DNA of 64,000 bases from Macrophomina tecta. Its lineage: Eukaryota > Ascomycota > Dothideomycetes > Botryosphaeriales > Botryosphaeriaceae. The notes under the pieces are model-generated. The model did not search any database. It had not been told where the DNA came from and saw only the letters and a program-made list of their open reading frames with translations. Position numbers and translations under genes: made by a program. Positions 55,689 through 64,000 of this stretch are shown piece after piece. The stretch lies in assembly GCA_024180945.1 (NCBI GenBank), contig JAKSGN010000037.1:1989501-2053500 (forward strand), written 5' to 3'. Every line of letters starts with the position of its first letter. The stretch's first letter is position 1.

Positions 55689-57895
55689 GTATTAGATTAT
55701 TATATATATCTTAATTAATAGAGCTATTTTAGAAAAAGATAATTATAGTACTAATATAATATAGACTATTATAGATAAAAGCTAATTTTACTAGTCTTTT
55801 ATAGCTAGAATAATTTAAGAGACTTTTAGCTATATTTAAGAAACTTAGCTTAGAAAATATATTATTAACTTTAGTAATATAGTAGCTATTTATATTTCTA
55901 TAGTTTTACTATACTAGAGTAAGCTTTTATTATATATAGATATTTTAGTAGTACTCTATTTATACTATATTAGTAATATTTTACTAAGTACTCTAAAAAG
56001 TATTAGTATTATATAAAAAAACTATTAAATTACTACTAAATAACTATATATTATACTATATATAAGAGAGTTAAAAATACTACTTATTTTAATAAGTAAT
56101 TAATTATTTAGATAGTACTTTTATATCTATATAGTTAGATAAGATATACTTTCCTAGATTATAAAAAAATTAGTATAAAATATATATTTAAAATATTTTT
56201 ATTACTTATAACTTTAAGCTTAACTTTATATATATATTATCTAGTATAGAGAACTCTATATATAACTAAAAGATATTAATATTAGCGCTATAAGAAAAGA
56301 AATTTAAAGTACTAAAAAATATTACTACTTTATAAATACTAACTATAGAAAGAGATATAGTAGTAAAGTATTAATATTATTTTAAAATATTACTTACTAT
56401 CTATTAAAGATTAAGTAGTATAATTAATAATTTTATAACCGCTAAGAGCTATTTAATATATAGTATATTATTTTTTATAGTATAGTTAGTACTATATTAG
56501 TATCTAGAAGAAGTACTTTTATATACTAATATAGATATATAAAGATATAAGTATAAAAATATAAATAAAGCTTATATTAGCTATAATAGCTCTATATAAC
56601 TTCTTTAATAAGACTAGATAGAAGCTACTAGAGAAAAAAATTTATTAATTTACTAAGTATAAAATATATATTAAAGAAATATATAATAATATAAATAGTA
56701 GTTAGTATAAAGATAGACTTTTATTTTAGTAATAGTAAGAACTTATATAAAGACTCTAGATAGACTACTATAAAATAATAAATATTAATAAAGAGAATTA
56801 GAGAAGTATTAAAAGTAATAAAAATAGTAATAGAAATAATATACTTATATATAAAAGAGTCTAAAATTACTATTTATATAATAACTATAATTAATAGCTA
56901 TTTCTATAAACCTCTATAAAATCTACTATATTTTTTATATATATACTAGAGAAATATAGGGAATTATACTTTAAAATATTTAATTATTAATTAATAATAT
57001 TACTTATAATCTTTTTTTTACTTTTTATTATACTTTTATAACTAATCTTTTATAACTTTCTTCTTTTTTTATATATATATAATACTCTAATAAAAGATTT
57101 TTTAAGTATAGTCTATAGTTCTCTTCTTCTATAATATTAAAAATAATAGTAACTATATTTATTTTAAAGACTTTTATTACTATAACTTATTAAGCTAGTA
57201 GAAGATAAAAAAAATATTATTTTATCTTAGTTATTATTTATATAGCTAGTAGTAATACTATAAACTATTTAATATTTTTTTATAAGCCTATAAACTTATC
57301 TATAATATATTTTAATACTATATTTAAAGTATTTATCTTTATAGACCGGCACTATTTATTTTTACTAACTATATATATAGGGCTTACTATAGTATTAATT
57401 GATATAGAATTTTAGAAAAAAATTCTATAATTTTTAGTATTTAGTATATTAAAATACTATACTTTAGAAAATAGTATATTATTTAATAGTATATCTTTTT
57501 AAAAGATATACTATTAAATAGTATACTTTTAAAAAAGTATACTAAAAATAATAATATACTTTAAAAAAATAAATATACTTTTCTAAATAATATACTAGTT
57601 AATATTAAAATAGTTTCTAGAATTTTTAATATAATAATTAATATTATACTTAAAATTAACTATATTTAATATAATAAATAATAAAATTATTAGTATAATA
57701 GTTAATATAATAGTTAATAAATTAATTTAAGTTAATTATTTTACTTTTAAATTATATTTTTTAATATATAAAATTAGTATACTTTAATAAAAATATATAC
57801 TATAATTATTTAATACTATTAGTATTTCGATATTTTTTATAATATATTATAGTATATACTTTTAGTATATTAAAATATAAAATACTATACTATAC
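55689..57895. other. Very A+T-rich RIPed stretch
   Basis: No gene family could be read on either strand. It includes palindromic AGTATAC/TATACT-rich sequence near 57440-57600. Confidence 0.5.
57480..57520. repeat. Perfect 41-nt palindrome
   Basis: Twenty-base arms pair exactly around a central T at 57500. The centre is ATATCTTTTTAAAAGATAT. Shorter inverted AGTATAC motifs surround it. It may be the core of a small inverted-repeat element. Confidence 0.7.
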
Positions 57896-58510
57896 TATAT
57901 AAAGTACTAAGGCTTAGATAGAGGATTACTAAGCTATATTATAAATAATAAAGCCTAGTAAGTAGTTAAAAGAAAATAATTCTCTAAAAAAAGTAGATAG
58001 AAGATTTAATAAAAAAAATAAGAAAGAAGATAAAAATTATAAAATAAAACTTTTATTAGCTTATATTCTATTTATAAATATTATATATCTTAAAGAGTAA
58101 AACTATAGTACTATCTAGAGTTCTTTATATATAGATATTTTTTATATAATTAGATTCTTCTAGATATACTATATTAGAAATCTAAGAAGATTAATTTATA
58201 AGAAATAAGATTCTAGCCCTAATTCTTATTTATTTTATATAATTTTTATATCGTAATAACTGGAACTAATTAAATATTTATAATATATAAAAGAAATTTT
58301 AGTAGGGGCTATATCTATTTAGATATTAGTTAATAAAGTATAATAGTAAATTTTACTATCTTAGTTTACTACTATAGTTTACTACTATAGTTTACTACTA
58401 CTATAACTTCTAGATATATTTATTATATACCTTAGATAGTATTCTAATATCTAAGGTAATATATTAATAAGCTTCGCTTATATAAGCTTACTTATTAATA
58501 TTTAATACTA
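57896..58510 (+). repeat. Dispersed repeat R, copy 2 (RIPed)
   Basis: It is homologous to 37715-38330 over its whole length, with CA and TG changed to TA throughout (for example TTTACTACT for TTTGCCACC). Confidence 0.7.
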
Positions 58511-59263
58511 ATTATTAATAGAAGTATCTAGGGTATTAAATACCTAATAAACTATATAGCTAACCTAGGGGCGCCTATAGCTATTAATAAACTATAATAC
58601 TTACATAGTATATCTATAAAAAATATATTAAAAGCTGAGCTTCTAGAATATCTTAACTATATTAAGGTTTTATAATAGCTATAAATAGTCTTTAATAATA
58701 AACTATCTACTATTTCTATACTAAACATAGGCGAAATATATATAGAAAATAGAGTAAATAATAGTAAAAAGTAACTTAATCTCTTTAATAAAAATCTATC
58801 TCTAAAACTTAAAGGCTTTATTTAGGGCTTATATAACTTATAGATAAATATAATAGAGATATATTTTAGTATATACTAAATAAATAAGAACTACCTTAAA
58901 AGAATTCTCTAGACTACTAAAGAACTATTTAAATATAAGATTTTCTTTTAATATATCTAAAGACGCCTAATAAACTAAAAAAAACTAGTACTACTCTAGT
59001 AGAAGTTTAAAATATTAGTATAAAATTATATTTATAACTCTATTATCTACTATCTTAATAATACTATTAGTTCTTATTCTATAGTAATAAAAAAGAGCTA
59101 GAAGTTTATAAAATTCTATATCTAAATAAAGATATATAAGACTAAATTTATATATTTAATTTAAAATATAAATTACTATATTACCTAGATTTATTTTTAG
59201 CTTCTACTATTTATATATATAAAGCTCGTATGCTAGTTTTTTCTTATTAAAATATAGATAGAA
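58511..59263. other. RIPed sequence, family unknown
   Basis: Long-range protein-like runs between stops (about 58530-59100 plus) suggest a mutated coding region, but I cannot assign it. Confidence 0.35.
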
Positions 59264-59643
59264 TATTATAATACTAGCTAGAGAAAACGAAGAAAGAATA
59301 GCCTTTCTAAAAAAGATTCTAACCCCTTAAAGTAAAAAATTCTTAGTCTAGGTTACACCCTAAAGAGTAGAAGATAGATCTATTATCTAGCGTACTAACT
59401 ATAGATTACTTAACTTACTAGATTACGGTAAGCTAGCTAGTAATCTACTATAATCTAACTAAATATCCTATATATATAGGCTATACTTATTTATAGTAGA
59501 TAGAATTCTCGTAGTTAACTTATTAATTAATTCTTATCTTAATATTATGTGTGATTCTTTTTTATCTACTACTACGGCCCCCTAAAAGCCTATACTCTTT
59601 AACGATATACCCGACCTCCCCTAGAAAGAGTAATAGCGTAATA
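59264..59643 (+). repeat. 5' LTR of gypsy-D
   Basis: It starts TATTATAATACTAGC and ends GCGTAATA, 380 bp. It is followed by CTTTAACTACTACT, the RIPed primer-binding region shared with gypsy-A and B. It contains CTCGTAGTTAACTTA near 59507-59521, the RIPed counterpart of the self-complementary motif. Confidence 0.65.
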
Positions 59644-62590
59644 CTTTAACTACTACTCTATAGGTACCGGAGGTAATTACCTAGTAAAGAATACTAACTA
59701 TAAATAATAAGAAGTTCTTACCCTAGTATAACTTCTAAGGGAAAGATATATCTATAACTAAGAAATAATCCCTACTCTAATCTTAATCTTAAGATCCTAT
59801 ATAGGCTCTATATAGACTTATCTAGAATCTTTAAGCTATTATATAGCACCTTAAACTTAGCTAACGAGAGTAATCTAAATAAATAGCTCGTCTAATCTAA
59901 AACCTAACTTCTATGACTATCTATCTAATATAGACCCCGATAACTAACTAGAAAGTTATATAAGAACCCACCTTAAATTCTAAACCTATAGGTCTAGTCG
60001 TATCTCTAGCCTTTAAACTAAAAATTAAGGCCCTAGATATATTTAATAGGGCTAGGGAGTAACTAGACGAATTTCTATAATAAATTTAAATATACTTTTA
60101 TATATATCGAACCTTCTTTTAAGATAATATCTAGAAGGTACTATTCGCTAGCTTCTATCTAAGAAATAATATAGCTAGATAGTTTAAACTATACTAAATT
60201 AACTAAGACGGCGCTAAACTATATAAAGAAACTAAAGAAATTATTAATAGTTTTAAAAAATTTACTAAGGTACTATATACTATATTTAATAATAAAGATT
60301 ACTACTAAGATATTATCTATTAAATTTACTACCTAAAATAAACTAAATTAGTCGCTGACTATACTACTTAGTTTTAACTATATACCTTATACCTTAAATA
60401 AAATAACGAGGTTCTATATATACTCTACTATAAAAGACTTAAGAACTATATTAAGAATAAGTTTATCTATACTAAGCTATTTATTATATACTAGAGAATA
60501 GTATATACTATAATCTAGATTAACTTACGTATATATAATTACTTTTAGAAGATAAAAATTTTTCTAGAAACGCTACTAATACTACCTAATTCCGTAATAG
60601 TCTACTACTAGAAAACTCTATAGACCTAAATACTAACTAATAAAGAACCCCCTAGCTAGCGCTAAAAGAAGAATAATATTAACGTAAAAAAAATCTTTAC
60701 TTCTACTATAGAAAGTATAGATATATTAGTAGAAACTATCTAGATAAGTAAACTAATAACTAGTAAACTAATAATAAAAAAACTATCTTAACTACTAAAA
60801 AATAATCTAAAACTTCTAATTATAATACTCTCTATTAGTCTATCTATAGTATCGAAGCCTATCTAACTTACTAAGAAGCTAAGAATATTAGCGAGTACTA
60901 TCTAAAAAACTAAAAATATCTACTAAACTAGGGCTATAGTAGGTAAGCCCCCTATTTTATAGAACTATAGTAGTATTAACCGGAAATACTATAGAATACC
61001 TACTAGAGAACGAAGAAGACTCTATAAAATATAAAAACTACTAAGTTATTATAATAAAGATTAATAAACGCTAAGTGCTTATTCTTATTAACTTAGTATT
61101 ATAAGAAAACTATATCTTAAACTAATTTATAGAAAAAACTAATCTAAAGTTCTAAAAAAAGAACTAACTCTATTAGCTAAGAATAGTTAATAAATTACCT
61201 AGCTCTTTTAGAGATAGAAAGGTAATTATTAAAACCCTAAAACTAATTCTTAAATATAAAGACTATAAAGAACGTATCTATCTAGACGTTACTAAGATTT
61301 TTAAGTATAATATTATTCTTAGTATTTCTTAGTAAAGAAAATAGAAAGTATAATATAACTAAAATAATAAAAGAATTATTTTTAAGTCTAGAAAATAAAA
61401 TTAAAAAAACTAAAATAAAAACTACGTACTATAGCCGAACCTATTACCTACGTAAGCCTAATCTCAAAAACTACGCTAGAAAGAATATAAAAAAAGAAAT
61501 AAGTAATTAAAATAATATAGTACTACTCTACTACTATAAATAAAGAATAAACCCGATAGATTAGCGCTACTAGATAAGAAGAACTAGATTATCTAATATC
61601 TATAAAAGAAGATAATTTTACTAGAATATATAAATAGTATTTTAATAGCATTTCTAAGAAATACTACTAATTTAAGAAGATTTTTAGAGAAAAGATTAAA
61701 AATGCGCTACTAAAATACTAACTATAGAACTATAAGATTAACCTAAAACTAGATACTAAACCTCGATTTAGGCTATTATATCTAATATTAGAAAAAGAAT
61801 TATAAGTAATAAAAGAATACTTAGACCTATTACTAAAAAAAGAATATATCTAATTCTTCTAATCTTTAGTAGAATTACCTATTCCCTTCGTACTAAAACT
61901 AGAAGATAAGTTATATCTCTATATAGATTATAGATCTTTAAATAATATTACTATTAAGGACCGCTACCCCCTATTTTATATTAATAAACTAAGAAATTAT
62001 CTTTTAAGAGTATAGTTCTTTACTAAACTAGATCTATAGAACGAATACTACCTTATCTAAATTAAAGAAGAATATAAATAAAAAACTATATTCTAAACCT
62101 AATATGGCCTATATAAATATTTAGTAATATTTTTTAGACTTATTAATACCTCTACTATATTCTAAGCCCTCGTTAACTATATTCTATAAAAAAATCTAAA
62201 TAGATTCTATATAGCTTACCTTAATAATATTCTAATTTACTTAGAAATCCTAGAAGAATATAAGAAATATGTATCTAAGATCTTCTAAAAACTACTTAAA
62301 TATAGCCTCTTAGTTAAACTAGAAAAATATACCTTCTATATCTAGAAGATTAAATCCCTAGGCTATATTATTAAACTAGAAAGAGTAGTTATAGACCTAA
62401 GAAAAATAGAAGATATTCTAAAATAGCCTAAACTAAAAAATATTAAAGAAGTATAAGCCTTTCTAGAATTTACTAACTTTTATTAGCGGTTTATTAAATA
62501 ATACTTCTATATAGCTAAACTACTAATCTAACTTATCTAAAAAGATACCTTATTTGCCTAGAAAGAACTATAATAGAAAGTATTTAATTA
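59644..62590 (+). pseudogene. RIPed, 3'-truncated gypsy-D gag-pol
   Basis: A gag-like domain is near 60000-60560. Reverse transcriptase is clear near 61890-62580: LYIDYRSLNNITIKDRYPL, FTKLDL, KYLVIFFRLINTSTIF, IAYLNNILIYLEILEEYKKY (box YLDD mutated to YLNN) and FLEFTNFYxRFIK. It ends before RNase H, where unrelated sequence begins near 62590. It is a third gypsy family by sequence. All catalytic and many Gln/Trp codons are mutated. Confidence 0.75.
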
Positions 62591-63149
62591 ACTATTAGAA
62601 TAAGTAGTATAATAGCTTAATTAATAATAAAAGAATTAATTAGAATAAGTAGTATATCTAGTAGAGAAAGGCCGTAGGGGCTTTTCTTATATCTATTCTA
62701 TCTACTAGGGTAAAATAAGTATATAACTTACTTACCTACTAAGATAGGTATATAACGAGTATAAAATATAACTAAATCTAAAATACTACTAAATTAAATA
62801 TTTTAATATACCCCCTTTACGTTCTGCCTAAGTAGGGAGTAGGTGATAAAAGAAATAAAGATAAAATAATAACTAGATAAGTATTAAACTCGTAAACTCG
62901 CTTAAAATAGGCGGTTAATTTCTAGAATAAAAGAAAATAATAAAATACGTTCTCTATATTATATACTAGTAGTACTACTAGTATATAGTATAAAGAACAT
63001 ATAAGTAGTGTTTAGGTAATAACTATAAATACTTAAAAAATTAGAAGAGACTTATATCTAATTAGATATAAGTTCTTTATTAACTTAAGTAAGCTATAAA
63101 AATTACGCCTTATTTTATAAAATAATATAAATAAATAAATACTAATTAT
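62591..63149. other. Junction region, possibly 3' LTR of the Copia element
   Basis: 62597-62645 shares AAGTAGTATAA(C/T)AGCTTAATTAATAATA with 3192-3240, so this is a dispersed sequence. In minus orientation it follows the end of a Copia pol and could hold its LTR, but no ends were resolved. Confidence 0.3.
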
Positions 63150-64000
63150 AGAGTAGAAAAAGTCTAATAATTATAATAAAATAAGCGTACTTCTAGTAAG
63201 ATAGGGCTTTAGTAAGACCGTCTACTAATATTACTATTATAGGCGTCTACTAAAGATAAATATTACCTACTTAGGCTTTTTAGCATAGCTAATAGTAATA
63301 AATATTTATATAACGTAGCTTAGTATTAAGCTTTCTAATATTTTTCTATATAAGCCGAAGCGTTTGCATATTATTATACTATATTTTAATTTAGTAGCCT
63401 AGATTGAATTAAACTCTTCTAAAAAGATATTTTTACTAGAAGTATTACTTAGTGGCTTCTTATAAGATAAGAAGCTTAGCTTTAGTAGTTAAAGTTATAA
63501 CTATAGGTTACTTAATAGCCTTCTAATTAATAGCTACTCTAAATATAGTAATAATCGAGCCTTAGTAGCTACGGTGCATATTTAGATTATTAGTAAATAC
63601 TATATTACTACTAATAGTAAAGATATTATTTTTATTCTTATAGTTATTCTAGAAAAATAAGGTGAGCTTCTTAGTTTCTACTAAGTAGCTAAGAAGCCTC
63701 TAAAAAAGTTCTAGATAGTAAGAAAATAAATTAGTAAGATAAGATAATAGTATAAAATAGATATACGTAATATCTATTCTAGTACTAGTAGTTATAAATT
63801 ATACTAAACTAATTCTACTTTAATAAAGGTAAATATCTTACGTGTTTACGTACGTATCTTAGTTTACTTAAAGCACTTTATCTAAAGAAAGCAGTATTAA
63901 AGAAAAGTAATTTTTACTAATACCGTAGTAAGTAATAAGGCTAGAGATATATAATTTCTAAGAGAGCTATAGAAGCTTCTACTCTTAGTTTCTTATAATA
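63150..64000 (-). pseudogene. RIPed Copia pol, C-terminal RNase H end
   Basis: The minus strand near 63235-63180 reads VDGLTKALSYxKYAYF, the characteristic ADGLTKAL ending of Ty1/copia polyproteins. Upstream (63420-63330) a KLKYSIIICKRFGLYRKILE-like stretch fits the RNase H tail before it. The rest lies beyond the window. Stops are of the TAG/TAA RIP type. Confidence 0.6.

Overview
The window looks like a transposon-dominated, gene-poor block from the genome of a filamentous ascomycete (Pezizomycotina). Most of it is extremely A+T-rich, with CpA and TpG almost everywhere replaced by TpA while CpG survives. That is the signature of repeat-induced point mutation (RIP). The recognisable elements are fungal types: chromodomain Ty3/gypsy elements, Fot1/pogo, MULE, hAT, Tad1-like LINE and Copia. 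The few genic pieces have short fungal introns (47-189 nt). I cannot name the species. No tRNA, rRNA or CRISPR array was seen.

Layout. 1-904: 3' end of a RIPed gypsy element (element 0) and its LTR. 905-2909: a less mutated patch with gene fragments, then strand-asymmetric RIP. 3772-11517: a complete but RIPed gypsy-A copy (TSD CTTAG). 11523-23330: a mosaic island with moderate G+C. It holds tandem repeats, a receiver-domain fragment, a coiled-coil remnant, one apparently unbroken host gene (up-regulated-during-septation type, 16942-18550, minus), LINE fragments and a hAT remnant. 23380-34850: a RIPed pogo/Fot1 element split by a full RIPed gypsy-B (24437-32714, TSD ACTAT), a solo gypsy-B LTR and a solo family-C LTR (TSD TAATA). 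35714-41697: a family-C LTR joined to a truncated gypsy-A copy that carries repeat R. 42376-53697: a RIPed MULE (8-bp TSD TAACTAAA) split by an intact, unRIPed gypsy-A (43188-50945, TSD CTATT, two LTRs that read as identical). 53834-55686: a lightly RIPed Fot1/pogo element between TA dinucleotides. 57896-64000: a second repeat R, a RIPed gypsy-D with its LTR, and the end of a Copia element on the minus strand.

How the parts work together. Intact gypsy-A has a full replication programme: LTR promoter with TATA and E-boxes, a probable self-priming site, Gag with a zinc knuckle, a canonical A AAA AAC -1 frameshift site, a PR-RT-RH-IN-chromodomain polyprotein, and a polypurine tract. Between the chromodomain and the 3' LTR it also carries an antisense gene with a 47-nt intron. 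This gene encodes a small protein with a Zn2Cys6-spaced cysteine cluster followed by a coiled coil. Degraded versions, with every mutated cysteine explicable by TG-to-TA change, sit at the same place in gypsy-B, in element 0 and in the RIPed gypsy-A copy. In intact gypsy-A, gypsy-B and element 0 a 17-nt CGG-G-CCG palindrome lies about 70 bp upstream of the antisense start. This conserved antisense gene plus palindrome is the best candidate in the window for an undescribed system.
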